The notes under the pieces: model-generated
What the model was told of the DNA's origin: nothing
What the model saw: the letters and a program-made list of their open reading frames with translations, nothing else
The model's database searches: none
Position numbers and translations under genes: made by a program
From: Bacteroidota bacterium
GTDB lineage: Bacteria; Bacteroidota; Bacteroidia; Cytophagales; Cyclobacteriaceae
Assembly: GCA_022567155.1 (NCBI GenBank)
Contig: JADFHN010000043.1
Coordinates: 1 to 33,551, forward strand
DNA length: 33,551 nucleotides
Reading direction: 5' to 3'
In this document: positions 1 to 9,889 of the stretch, piece after piece
How positions within the stretch are numbered: the first letter of the stretch is position 1
How the letters are laid out: the number at the start of each line of letters is the position of its first letter

Positions 1-3000
1 TGTCGGTGAAGGTATGTGCAAATACACCAGCCGAAACTTCATCCGGTATCACTACCGTGTACTGGCCGGCATCGAAATCGTCGGTCACCTGCGTGATCTT
101 TGCAAATGCAAACCCTACCGTACTGATGCCTACATTGTCGGTGATGCTTGCCGTAATTTCCACTCCACCTGTACCCAGGGTATAAGCGCCTGGAGCATTC
201 TGAAGGGTGATGGTGGGTGGCTCGCTGTCCGGCGATGCTGATACATTGACCGGTAGTGAGGAAACATCCACATTATCCGTAAGATCAGGGTCAGTCGTTA
301 CTCCGTCGGGATCCGCCAGGACAATCAAATAATAGCCGCCAACAGCAGTGTTGTTGGGAATTGTAAAGGCTTCATCAACTAACGTAATAATATCTCCTCC
401 CGGTAAGCTCGTAATGGATGAAGTTCCGATCTCAACGTCACCCGCATCCCAGAACTGATCCGTTGACAGATAGTAACCTACTCCCCGCACAAGATCCGTG
501 ATTTCCGCAAGTCCCGAATTACCCACAAGGGTTGTGACAGCGATTTGATCCCCTGCCTGTATCGGGGTCAGTGGATTGAACATGGCATTCGGAGTCGCAT
601 CAACCAGTTCGATGGACAGATTTGGGGCTCCATCCACAACATTTACCGTGTAGTCCTCTGTTTCACCAAAATCATACGTGCCACACCCGGTGATATCGTC
701 TATTGTGCTTACCTCCCGGGCAACTATTCGCATTAGATAAGTGCCAAAGTTTGCGTCTGTTGGAACATCATACGTTCCAGTCAGAAAATTGGCAGTGGCA
801 GCAGGATCTGTGGTCCAGACTATGCGTTCTGTTGCATCATCAAAACTCCCATCCTGGTTCCAGTCAATATAGAACACGGCCATTCTGTCAAAATCACCTG
901 CGCATGTGCCCAGAGTAACTCCAACATCCACGATTTGTCCCGGATAAATGGTGGCAGAAAACTGAGTAAAGTTTGTATATGTAGCACATTGGCTCAAATC
1001 AGAAAAATTGTCAATGTCCCCAAACCTGATCCGGTCAATGCGCGAATCAGCTGCATCGGTAGCTTCTGAAATGCAAATGTTTTGCACATTGATAAAAATA
1101 TTTTCTGTTTCCAGTTCCAATCCCGGTAAGGAGCTGTTGGTGATAAACACACTCCAGTTGCCCCCGTTAAACGTTGATATCAGGGAGAAATCCAGAAATG
1201 GAACGGATGTAGAAGTGATAAATCCGCCCTGCTGGTACCATTCATAGGTACTTCCTGTTACATTAGCATCAAAGCCCAGGTCAAATTTATAGTCCGTTCC
1301 GTCCGCTATAAACCGGGTCTGAGGCTGGCCCACTAATTCTTGCGGATCGTAGTGATAAAAACCGGACGGTATTCCCAGGTTCAACAGAAGATCCTCCATG
1401 GTGAACTTGTTTAATTCCACATGGAGTTCATCCAGAAAGAACGCTCCTGACAGATCCACCATATCTTCCAGCAGGTTACTACTTACATCCAGGTTTGAGA
1501 GTAAGGAAAGAGAACCAAAGGATGCGGGAACTGCACCTGTAAAATTATTGTCGCTCAGATCCAAATTCACAATATTAAACAGGTTACCCAACTCGTTCGG
1601 AATTTGTCCGGTGAGGTTGTTGGAGGGCAACTCAAGGGTCGTCAAATTAGACAGATTACCCAGTTCCGCGGGGATCTGACCTGTTAATTCATTATATCCC
1701 AGGTAGAGCACATCCAGGTTAAACAAGTTGCCCAACTCGGGTGGTATGGGCCCTGCAAAGAGATTATCAGAAAGCCATAATTCAGTAAGGCTTGTGAAAT
1801 TGCCTATATAGGACGGGATCAGACCGGAAAGATCGTTGTCCTCCAAATCAATAGACTGCAGGCCCGTAAGGTTTTGAAAGGAATTCGGGATGCTTCCGCT
1901 TAGCTGATTGGTGTACAATACCAGGTCCTGAAGATTAGTAAGATTTCCAATTTCGCCGGGGATAGTACCGGTCAAAAAGTTTTCATTCAAATACAGTGCG
2001 GTAAGGTTGGTCAGGTTACCAATTTCTGTCGGAATAGATCCCGAAAGGCTATTTGCGTCAAGAGACAGTTCTAACAAGCTGGTCATATCCCCAACTTCTG
2101 TTGGAATACTCCCCGAAATATCATTCCCCGTCACACTGAAATACTCGCACGCATCCAGCCTGCCAATGGCCGCAGGTAATTCACCGACCAGGTTATTAAA
2201 GTCAAGAAAGACATCTATCACTCTGCCTCCACTCACTGTTACACCATACCAGGTATCCATGGATCCGGTAAGCCAGTTGGAGTTATCAAACCAGAAATCG
2301 CCATTCAAAGCCTGGTACAAGGCCACCAGGGCCAGGGAATCAAATTCCAGGGGTGTAGGATTCACGATGGTCATATAGATATCGCCGGGTGCAACAGGAA
2401 TTGCACTAGGTTCGCCCCCATCGGAAATATACCCACCTGGAAAAGAACCAAACTCTGGAATCCCGTTTCCTACAGCACTAACCGAGGCACTTCTGAATAT
2501 CGAATTCAATTTATATATCGGTGTTCCATCATTAGGAACGCCATAGAAATCCCGGATTGAAGGCCCGATGGTAATTTCCCATTGATTATTCGTACCGGCT
2601 ACCCGGGTCATTTCACCAATACTGTTATCGTTGAAGCCAGGATCTATTACAAATTCCCATGGCTGGAATCCATTGGGATCCGCGGTGATAACACCCGTAT
2701 GAATATGGACATTCTCTCCTTCCAGGCCCATCAATCCTTTATTTCCTCTCTCGGCATTGTAGATCAGGCGTACCTGGTCATCCGGAGTGGCCAAAGAAGG
2801 TTCCAGCTGAACAATGGGAATAGAGGTGTCGACTCTTTCATCGAATAAGGAAAGTACTTCGGTCTCGGACAGGCCATAGTTGTAAATCCGGATATCGTCC
2901 ATCCGACCGGCAAAAAATTCAGTACCACCACCGGATTGTCCAATAAAAATATCCGTGGTGGTCATTCCCTGGCTGATCATCGTGATGGTTTCATAGGCCA

Positions 3001-6000
3001 CCCCGTTAACATATAGAGTTACATTATCGCCATCGCGTGTCAATACCACATGATTCCACCGGTTAAGCGAAGTGGGTGCACTAAAGGTGGCCACATCCAT
3101 CCCATTCTGGTATTGATAAACACTGTTAAATAAGCTGACTGCACTAAAATCCGTTGAAGTATTTGTACCCACCGCGATATACTTGCCAATATGATCCTGG
3201 GTATGATATTCCCAGAATGAATACGAAATCCTGATATTACCCGTCGGATGGGTCGAATTCCGGGCAACCAGATATTGGCCGGTTCCGTCGAATTCGAATG
3301 TTTCTCCTGTGTTTCCAAACCGGTCGGTACCTGAAGCACCCACACCGGTTAATTCGTCATCCAGGTTGTTGCCATTGCCGGTAATATCGTTCCCGCCATT
3401 CACTGCATCCACCGGGTAATGGGCAATCAAATCACTGGGTCCTGTCCAGCCCCCAAAATTGTAAAGCGCCTTAATGTCCGTCTGGGACAGGGCCCGATTG
3501 TAAATACGCACATCGTCAATAGCGCCTGTAAACCAACGCCGGTCGCCACCGTCCGCAGGGAGTTGATTATAGTCTCCACCAATTGATGAAGTAAACGGAC
3601 TACTGATAAAGCGTGTAATTAGCTGGGAAGCATATAACTCCCCGTCAATATAAATTGATAAATTGTCGGAGACATCTATGGTCACAGTTGCCATGGACCA
3701 GACACCCAGAGGAGCTTTGTATGGCTGCGTTTCCATACTTGGAAAACCTATCCCATCAAACCAGTGATAATTGATATTTCCTTCGGCATCAAGCTGGAAT
3801 TCATTTATTACATCATCTTTGAATATAATTGACCACAAATCTCCGCCAGACGGATACACGGTTGGTTTGATCCAGGCATTGAAGGTTACTTCACCTCCAA
3901 GATTAATGCCTCCACCATGATCGATCCGGATATGGTCATCGAACCCATCAAACAGGTAGGTGCTATTCGGATTTCCAAAACGATCGGATGTTAATCCGGG
4001 CCCACCATTGCTGTTACCTGTTGGCGCTCCGTTAAATCCATTCCCACTTTCATCATTGGCATTCCCATTGAAGGGATAAGTTGCCAGTAAACCAGCCGTA
4101 CTCACGCCGGTCCAGCCATTTTCAAAGAAAAGATCTGATACCTGCTCCGGGCTCAAGGAGTAGTTAAAAATTCGAATGTCATCGATATCTCCATTAAATA
4201 ATGTTGCAGCACCTATGGCTAAAGGACTGGTACCATCATTTACAGGCGAAGTGTGTGATCCTGTACTAGACAGCTGATTATTTACATATGTTGTAATTTC
4301 ACCATTATCAAAGGTCACAACCACATGGTTCCATTCAAATGGTTTTATTGTAGGAGCTGAAGCAGTCCCAAACGACGTTTGAGCATTATCATAGGTCACT
4401 AAAATAACTGCATTACCTCCCAGGTCAACATAAAAGTTTTGTTGTCCCACTACACTATTCTCTGACAATATGGTCCCAATTGGACCATCGTAATTTGGCC
4501 TTGCCCATGCTGAAATAGAAAATCGTGAAGATCCACCAATAGATGTATTTCCGTTGTAACCAAATGAACCGGAGCCATCAAAATTCATTGCTGCATCCAA
4601 TGTACCGAAACGATTTGTCGTCGAGACAGGACTACCATTTGGCGTCGCAACTAGTTTCCCATAAAACTCATTGGCATCTCCATTATCCAGCGGGAACCAT
4701 TCTGTTAATCCACTTTCTGAATTATAAAGAGACTGAATATCAGAGTCCGATAAAGCATAATCATACACATGAATATCATCTATATCTCCATCAAAGTATT
4801 CATCATCTGTACCCCATCTCCCTATTTGATATACGGTCGCATTGGTCCTGATATCTCCGCTCATTCCGGAAGTAACATCCAATTGACCATTTACATAGAA
4901 CCTGGCATCAGAACCATCATATGTTACTGCCACATGCTGCCATCGGTTTACACTTAATAAACCTGAATTGCTGTTAGAGGTTGACTCAATGAATGAAGGG
5001 TCCCATTTGGAGAAATATAGGAAGTCATCGATAATGGCAAACTGCCAGCTTTCGGCTCCGTTCATTCGTTCGGATATGATCGTATATTGTTGCCCATTCC
5101 CGAACGCAGAAGGTTTTATCCAGGCGGCAAATGTCAGGGTTTGTGACAATCCAAGGGTACTGTTACCAACAATGGCATCGCGGCTTCCATCATTGGGATC
5201 GAAGTTATATGCATTGCCAATATCATTAAACCGGTCTGTTGTTGTTGTAGCATTTACAACCGTTCCAACAAAACCATTACCAAGAACATCGGCCGTACTA
5301 CCACCAGTGAATGGAAAGAAGGCAATTTCATTTCCGGCTACCCCAACAGTGACCTTGCCCAAAAATGCATCAGACGTATTGCTATTACTATCATAATAGG
5401 TGCCACCTACATTTATCCTGTATTCAAAGCGACCCGGAATGTATAAAGTACCATTATAATACGTCATTCCACGACCTCTCATGTGTCCTTCGGCAACATC
5501 CACCCAGGAAACATTTCCATCCGGATCAACATTTATCAAATAATATCTTCCATTCTCAACGGACACAGACCCGAAGCTGGCAGGAAACGGTTCGCGTGTT
5601 CCGGTCATGAATACGTTGGTCCCGTCCGTAGCCAAGTTAAGTAAGAGTTCTTCTCCAATTCCACCAAAGGCTTGTCCCCAAATATTGGCACCGGTACCGG
5701 CATCATACCTGGCCAGAAATAGTTCACCATCGACACTGCTATTGTTAAAAACCCCATTCGAAAAGGAAATATTTGTGCCAAAAAAATGGCCCCCGAGGTA
5801 AACATTCCCAAAGTCATCGGTGACTACATCAAAAGCATTGTCAAATTGATCGGATCCCGCATTTGTGATCCAGGCAACGGATCCATCTGTATTATACTTA
5901 ATCAATAACGCGTCTTCCACACCATTAGAAGCAGTAATAGCTTTTGATGGCCCCTTAGTATTCCCAAAAGTAGTCGTACTGAATATTCGCCCGGAAACAT

Positions 6001-8653
6001 ATATTTCATTGTTGATGCTTACATTCAGTCCAAGAAAGGTTGTCAGACTGGATTCATCAGTTTGTACACTATAGTCAGCCCAGATTTCATTTCCACTTTC
6101 ATCGTATTTGAAAATGGCCGCCCCCCCCTGAGAGGGTAATGAAAAACCGGCAAATAAGCCCGAAGCCCTGTAGGTTCCACTCACATATACATCACCGTTG
6201 CTGTCTGTATCCAGTCCATACATATTGCCATTTCCGGATTGGCTGAATGTTCTGGTCCAAATTTCATTCCCGTTAACATCAATTTTCAACAGAAACCCAT
6301 TGGAATAATTCACGCCATTAATATCTACTGGAGTTGCTGCCAAACTCATAAATGTGCCTTCAAACTGGCCAGTGAGGTAAATGTCCCCGGTATTAGAGAT
6401 GCTTACTTCATGAGCAAATCCATTGATGGAAGGCAGGTAAGATCGGGCCCAAAGAAAATTATCATTTGCATCATACTTTGCCAGGAACATGGCTTGTCTG
6501 CCATTGGAATTAGTCAGGATAGTTCCACCAATATTTATGGAAGTACTGAATACTCCCCAGAAATAGTAATTACCGGATGCGTCCACCGCTACCGCACGAC
6601 CGTAGTCAAAACCATCACCACCAAAGGTCTGAAAGTTTTCAAACCGGGTGGATGGCGATGTTGAAAATGTGGCATTCCGTGCGGTGCTGTTTGCGGATTC
6701 TCCCTGTGCATTTTGAGAACGTATCCTGTAATAATACAGCGTATTTGGTGAAAGACCGGAATCAGTAAATCCGGTAGCATCGGCAGCTAGAGTGGTGAAT
6801 TGAAGATACGTTATATCGTCGGTTGACCTTTCGAGTATGTAACCCGTTTCATTTTCCACATCATCCCAGGAGAGTTCTATAGTTACGTCACTGGTTGTAT
6901 ATGAAAAAAGACCTGGAGAAGCCGGAGGTGCAGGCCAGGTACCATTCATGTAAAGAACATTGATATCAGCTGCTTCTAAGGAATAGTCATATACTTTAAT
7001 ATCATCAATGCTTCCGGTGAAGTATTCTCCACCAAAGTCTATTGTACTTACACCTACCCTGAATTCAGGTGTAGGGCCAGAAGGATTCGAGATTGGAGAC
7101 CCTAGGGACGCTACTAGAACATTATCCAAATAAAGAATGGTATTGAGATCATCTTTTGTTAAAACATAATGATGCCAGTTCCCATCCGTGGGAAAAGGAA
7201 TCCCTGTATCATCCCAACTATCAAGAATCCTGATGTTCCCAGTTGTTTTTTGACCAAGTAAAAAGCTAGATACATTTTGGGAAACAATATTTGCATCCAC
7301 ATTCGTGGGACCAGAATATTTGGCCCAAGCGCTTACGGTAAAATCTCCACTTGAGGGAATAACCGAAGAAAATACACTCATGTAATCGTCTCCATCAAAT
7401 GAGTAAGCACTGTTGGAATTAGTAAACCGGTCATTCGCCAGAACAGGTCCGAGTACGGACAAATCATTCCCATTCCCACTTTCGTCATTTGCATTGGCAT
7501 TAAACGGATAGTCCGCAACAATGGAAGTGAATTCCAATAAGGCCGGGAATGTGGTTGATGCCGCCACATCATTCCATTGTAATCCTACACCCACATGTGC
7601 AAAATCTTCAGCGCCTCCATCATTCGGCTCTACGGCACCCCAGTTGGTATAAGTAAAATCCTCTCCTGTGGTCCATTCCCAGCCCCCAGCGGGTTCCACA
7701 TAATCAGGACTGTTTAAGTTTTGAAATAGGCCGATCCAGTAGGGATCGAAAGTAGTGCTTTCCAAAAATGATTGCTCTTCCGGGCTGTTTATGGCCACCA
7801 GGTCCCCTCCTGCCGATTGTGCCATGTTGTTTGCCTCTTCCCAGGTGCCATTAATATCCAGGGTATAGTAGTCGCTTTTTGAATAGGTAGCTACATATTT
7901 CCAAAAAGTATTTGACCAGTTGGATCCTATACCGGAAAGACCAAAGTTTATCAGGGTTCCATCAAGGATATTGGTTGTTGCATCAAAAATTGTTGTTAGC
8001 CCAGTGTTGACTGCATCGGCAGGAGCTTCATCAAACCGGTAATAGGCGACCAGATTGGCTTCAGTACCACTCAGAGAAACTAACATATTGTCTTGTATCT
8101 CGGTTTGTGTCCTAGCTATGGTCCACACTCTTAAATCCTCGATCTTTCCAGGAAAAAATGAGACAAGAATATCAGTGGCACCAATGATAAAACTGCTGGA
8201 GGCACTTAGGGAGGAGGCCAGGCCCAAAGTATTTTCACCTGCAAGCGTACCATTTACGTAAATTTTAAGATTAGCACCTTGACGGACGGCTGCTATGTGT
8301 TGCCATATATCAGGTTTTATATTGCCGTTTACTCCTGGTTGGACTGAAATGCCATCCGATACTGTGAAAGTCACTGTATTATCATCTCCATACACTGCGT
8401 AACCGGGTGTGCCGTCGGTATGTGCTCCTTTTGAAACAATCCTTGCATTAGCAATACCACCACTTCTACGGTTCATCCAGAACTCAATTGTAAAATCGCC
8501 TGCACTAAAATCTAAGACAGCCGAGTTCCCGACAGATACATAGTCATCAATGCCATCAAAATCCAGTGCACTGCCAAAATCCGGCTGGGCCTTCAGATCT
8601 GCAAAATGTACACCGGAGATTAATATGAATAAAAGAGGTAAAAATCTTCTCAT
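1..8653 (-). CDS. Giant multidomain secreted adhesin-like protein (C-terminus beyond the window)
   Basis: An uninterrupted frame of at least 2,884 codons starts at ATG 8653 and leaves the window at base 1. A signal peptide (about residues 1-22, ending LKAQ) is followed by LamG-like domain 1 (22-190), a C-type lectin-like domain (261-373, with WIGL and EPN-type motifs), LamG 2 (375-568), FN3 (573-667), an SBBP/beta-propeller-like section (671-1104), LamG 3-6 (1107-1311, 1313-1511, 1522-1733, 1739-1937), an unassigned beta-rich stretch (1940-2098), about ten LRRs of the plant-like NLTxLxxLxLxxNxLxGxIP type (2107-2422), an Ig/PKD-like stretch, a GEVED domain with DWNQDGSFDD (2526-2673), a CARDB-like domain (2677-2803) and an Ig-like stretch at the edge. 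Each LamG ends in a DDIxxYxxxLSxxxIxxLY-type motif. Such mosaics are typical Bacteroidota surface or secreted proteins; export by T9SS is inferred, as any sorting domain would lie off the edge. It is probably cotranscribed with the gene ending at 8713. A G8 tract lies within the frame at 6121-6128. Confidence 0.93.
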   Translation of the reverse strand, partial: MRRFLPLLFILISGVHFADLKAQPDFGSALDFDGIDDYVSVGNSAVLDFSAGDFTIEFWMNRRSGGIANARIVSKGAHTDGTPGYAVYGDDNTVTFTVSDGISVQPGVNGNIKPDIWQHIAAVRQGANLKIYVNGTLAGENTLGLASSLSASSSFIIGATDILVSFFPGKIEDLRVWTIARTQTEIQDNMLVSLSGTEANLVAYYRFDEAPADAVNTGLTTIFDATTNILDGTLINFGLSGIGSNWSNTFWKYVATYSKSDYYTLDINGTWEEANNMAQSAGGDLVAINSPEEQSFLESTTFDPYWIGLFQNLNSPDYVEPAGGWEWTTGEDFTYTNWGAVEPNDGGAEDFAHVGVGLQWNDVAASTTFPALLEFTSIVADYPFNANANDESGNGNDLSVLGPVLANDRFTNSNSAYSFDGDDYMSVFSSVIPSSGDFTVSAWAKYSGPTNVDANIVSQNVSSFLLGQKTTGNIRILDSWDDTGIPFPTDGNWHHYVLTKDDLNTILYLDNVLVASLGSPISNPSGPTPEFRVGVSTIDFGGEYFTGSIDDIKVYDYSLEAADINVLYMNGTWPAPPASPGLFSYTTSDVTIELSWDDVENETGYILERSTDDITYLQFTTLAADATGFTDSGLSPNTLYYYRIRSQNAQGESANSTARNATFSTSPSTRFENFQTFGGDGFDYGRAVAVDASGNYYFWGVFSTSINIGGTILTNSNGRQAMFLAKYDANDNFLWARSYLPSINGFAHEVSISNTGDIYLTGQFEGTFMSLAATPVDINGVNYSNGFLLKIDVNGNEIWTRTFSQSGNGNMYGLDTDSNGDVYVSGTYRASGLFAGFSLPSQGGAAIFKYDESGNEIWADYSVQTDESSLTTFLGLNVSINNEIYVSGRIFSTTTFGNTKGPSKAITASNGVEDALLIKYNTDGSVAWITNAGSDQFDNAFDVVTDDFGNVYLGGHFFGTNISFSNGVFNNSSVDGELFLARYDAGTGANIWGQAFGGIGEELLLNLATDGTNVFMTGTREPFPASFGSVSVENGRYYLINVDPDGNVSWVDVAEGHMRGRGMTYYNGTLYIPGRFEYRINVGGTYYDSNSNTSDAFLGKVTVGVAGNEIAFFPFTGGSTADVLGNGFVGTVVNATTTTDRFNDIGNAYNFDPNDGSRDAIVGNSTLGLSQTLTFAAWIKPSAFGNGQQYTIISERMNGAESWQFAIIDDFLYFSKWDPSFIESTSNSNSGLLSVNRWQHVAVTYDGSDARFYVNGQLDVTSGMSGDIRTNATVYQIGRWGTDDEYFDGDIDDIHVYDYALSDSDIQSLYNSESGLTEWFPLDNGDANEFYGKLVATPNGSPVSTTNRFGTLDAAMNFDGSGSFGYNGNTSIGGSSRFSISAWARPNYDGPIGTILSENSVVGQQNFYVDLGGNAVILVTYDNAQTSFGTASAPTIKPFEWNHVVVTFDNGEITTYVNNQLSSTGSHTSPVNDGTSPLAIGAATLFNGDIDDIRIFNYSLSPEQVSDLFFENGWTGVSTAGLLATYPFNGNANDESGNGFNGAPTGNSNGGPGLTSDRFGNPNSTYLFDGFDDHIRIDHGGGINLGGEVTFNAWIKPTVYPSGGDLWSIIFKDDVINEFQLDAEGNINYHWFDGIGFPSMETQPYKAPLGVWSMATVTIDVSDNLSIYIDGELYASQLITRFISSPFTSSIGGDYNQLPADGGDRRWFTGAIDDVRIYNRALSQTDIKALYNFGGWTGPSDLIAHYPVDAVNGGNDITGNGNNLDDELTGVGASGTDRFGNTGETFEFDGTGQYLVARNSTHPTGNIRISYSFWEYHTQDHIGKYIAVGTNTSTDFSAVSLFNSVYQYQNGMDVATFSAPTSLNRWNHVVLTRDGDNVTLYVNGVAYETITMISQGMTTTDIFIGQSGGGTEFFAGRMDDIRIYNYGLSETEVLSLFDERVDTSIPIVQLEPSLATPDDQVRLIYNAERGNKGLMGLEGENVHIHTGVITADPNGFQPWEFVIDPGFNDNSIGEMTRVAGTNNQWEITIGPSIRDFYGVPNDGTPIYKLNSIFRSASVSAVGNGIPEFGSFPGGYISDGGEPSAIPVAPGDIYMTIVNPTPLEFDSLALVALYQALNGDFWFDNSNWLTGSMDTWYGVTVSGGRVIDVFLDFNNLVGELPAAIGRLDACEYFSVTGNDISGSIPTEVGDMTSLLELSLDANSLSGSIPTEIGNLTNLTALYLNENFLTGTIPGEIGNLTNLQDLVLYTNQLSGSIPNSFQNLTGLQSIDLEDNDLSGLIPSYIGNFTSLTELWLSDNLFAGPIPPELGNLFNLDVLYLGYNELTGQIPAELGNLSNLTTLELPSNNLTGQIPNELGNLFNIVNLDLSDNNFTGAVPASFGSLSLLSNLDVSSNLLEDMVDLSGAFFLDELHVELNKFTMEDLLLNLGIPSGFYHYDPQELVGQPQTRFIADGTDYKFDLGFDANVTGSTYEWYQQGGFITSTSVPFLDFSLISTFNGGNWSVFITNSSLPGLELETENIFINVQNICISEATDAADSRIDRIRFGDIDNFSDLSQCATYTNFTQFSATIYPGQIVDVGVTLGTCAGDFDRMAVFYIDWNQDGSFDDATERIVWTTDPAATANFLTGTYDVPTDANFGTYLMRIVAREVSTIDDITGCGTYDFGETEDYTVNVVDGAPNLSIELVDATPNAMFNPLTPIQAGDQIAVTTLVGNSGLAEITDLVRGVGYYLSTDQFWDAGDVEIGTSSITSLPGGDIITLVDEAFTIPNNTAVGGYYLIVLADPDGVTTDPDLTDNVDVSSLPVNVSASPDSEPPTITLQNAPGAYTLGTGGVEITASITDNVGISTVGFAFAKITQVTDDFDAGQYTVVIPDEVSAGVFAHTFTD

Positions 8654-8712
8654 GGTATCGTTATTAAAAAATTGTTATCAATGTTCTTTTCATGAAAACT
8701 GCCCGTAACATG

Positions 8713-9543
8713 TCAGTGTCCGATCCGTATGCTGAATAAAGCAGGTAATAGACGCGCAAGTCCTCCCGATGGATCGGGTGGTTCCGGAAGCGGGTTAGTC
8801 TCAATTACAGGAGGTAGAGTAGTTCCAACGACATCATCACCGCCACTTAGTGCAAGCGCAGCGCCCACGCCGCCTGCCACCAATACGCCGATCAGGACAA
8901 ACTTACCTGCTCCGCCTTTGCCCTTGATCCTGAAACTGGCACTCGTAATTGTTGTATTGACCGGATCTGAGGTGTCAAACATCCGTATGTTGTAATCCGT
9001 ACCTTTGGTTACATCTGCCGGTACGGTCCAGTTATAAAGTTTAGTATTTGAGGTGGTGCCTATCGACCTGCTCAGGGTGCTTAATTTATACAGCTCCAGC
9101 TGGATCGTTGAATTGGCAGCGCCGCCATCCCAGCGTATGGGCAGGGTGGCGCCCGGCTTAAACGTGCTGCCGGCCGTTGGCTGGATAATCTTAAACTGGC
9201 TGAATGTGATGGTTGAACGAATTTCAAACGTAATCTCGCCGTCAAAAAAACCCAGCTCTTCCTTTGCCCTCCAGATAATTCTTTTACCGTTTCCTGCCAC
9301 CTGGTTTTCTCCTATATCGCCCGAAACCATCTGAAGTTTACCCTGGTAGTTGTCTTTGCTGCTTAATATCTCAATCCTGAATTTCTCCCCTACCTTGCCC
9401 TGCAGATCATAAAATATATGAACGATATTTGGGTTCTGATCGTCAATCCGTGCATTTATATTCGAAACTGCCTGCCCAAAGGACGTAAAGGAAATCAGAA
9501 ATAAGGGAATTACCGCTAAAAAATAAAGTCTGTATCTGGCCAT
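8713..9543 (-). CDS. Secreted/membrane protein with Kre9/KNH-like domain
   Basis: A 276-residue protein starting at ATG 9543; the frame stays open two codons further to a GTG at 9549, but the ATG directly precedes a normal signal peptide (MARYRLYF... ending SFGQ, about residues 1-24). Residues 25-110 form a beta domain with the FYDLQG and WRAKEELGFFDGEI motifs seen in many Bacteroidota secreted proteins. Residues 117-206 look like a Ser-Thr-rich Kre9/KNH-type domain (IIQPTAGSTF, PIRWDGG, YNWTVPADV). A glycine/alanine-rich membrane segment (213-233) follows, then a short proline-rich tail. It is 59 nt upstream of the giant LamG gene on the same strand, so the two are likely cotranscribed; a role in attaching or presenting the giant protein is only inference. 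A decayed copy of its 5' end lies 201 bp upstream. Confidence 0.85.
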   Translation of the reverse strand: MARYRLYFLAVIPLFLISFTSFGQAVSNINARIDDQNPNIVHIFYDLQGKVGEKFRIEILSSKDNYQGKLQMVSGDIGENQVAGNGKRIIWRAKEELGFFDGEITFEIRSTITFSQFKIIQPTAGSTFKPGATLPIRWDGGAANSTIQLELYKLSTLSRSIGTTSNTKLYNWTVPADVTKGTDYNIRMFDTSDPVNTTITSASFRIKGKGGAGKFVLIGVLVAGGVGAALALSGGDDVVGTTLPPVIETNPLPEPPDPSGGLARLLPALFSIRIGH

Positions 9544-9580
9544 AATCACGTAATTATTAAAAATCAGTACAAGCTAAAAT
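9504..9580. repeat. Direct repeat copy A (start region of the Kre9-like gene)
   Basis: This segment spans the leader and first 13 codons of the intact gene and matches 9705-9781 in direct orientation with only scattered substitutions. The core around ATG and codons 2-13 is nearly identical, with one C/T change. Confidence 0.75.
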
Positions 9581-9624
9581 TACCTGTCCTTCTTTCCAAA
9601 GGAAAAATTATAAATATCAGGACA

Positions 9625-9744
9625 TTAATCTAATTTATACGGGAAAATGGCGAGATGTAACCTTGAATCCGGTAACTGGTTAAATGATATGATTACTCTT
9701 GAGTAGGGAATTACCGCTAAAAAATAAAGCCTGTATCTGGCCAT
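9625..9744 (-). pseudogene. 5'-end remnant of a second copy of the Kre9-like gene
   Basis: Reading from ATG 9744, the first 13 residues (MARYRLYFLAVIP) are identical to those of the intact gene starting at 9543. Similarity then ends abruptly at about 9705, and the frame runs through unrelated sequence to TAA at 9625. Similarity also covers about 37 bp upstream of the ATG, into the leader, with scattered mismatches. The copies are offset by exactly 201 bp. The fragment is best read as what remains of a tandem duplicate, or a duplicated start region; the 39-codon frame is unlikely to be a working gene. Confidence 0.7.
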
Positions 9745-9781
9745 AATCACATAGTTACTAAAAATTTTTATAAGCTAACAT
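9705..9781. repeat. Direct repeat copy B (upstream remnant)
   Basis: Second copy of the 9504-9580 sequence, offset by 201 bp. It is more diverged in the leader than in the coding part. Confidence 0.75.
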
Positions 9782-9889
9782 TCCCACCCGTTTTTTAAGA
9801 GGAATTGTGCTTTCATATTTTATATTGATAACTAAATTTATCCAAAAATTTATTAAAAAGTAAACCCATTCATCAAATATGAATAAAGA

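Larger units (their letters stand above)
9550..9889. other. Divergent AT-rich intergenic region with a duplicated gene start
   Basis: This region separates the minus-strand Kre9-like gene from the plus-strand lipoprotein gene and should hold both promoters. The only clear structure is the repeated 5' gene fragment at 9705-9781. No confident -33/-7 pair could be assigned. A four-codon upstream frame (ATG 9879, TGA 9891-9893) overlaps the lipoprotein ATG at 9890. Confidence 0.6.

Noticed and set aside
1398-2378. Plus-strand frames and periodic repeats that could suggest a repeat array
   Set aside because: The periodicity comes from LRR codons of the minus-strand giant gene; there are no fixed-length spacers, so it is not CRISPR.
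14-8261. Many plus-strand and short minus-strand frames of 60-142 codons across the first 8.6 kb
   Set aside because: All lie antisense to or out of frame with the continuous giant gene, and none shows a recognisable domain or leader.
8687-8698. 12-bp palindrome TTTTCATGAAAA between the Kre9-like gene and the giant gene
   Set aside because: Short and AT-rich; such palindromes are expected by chance in this composition.
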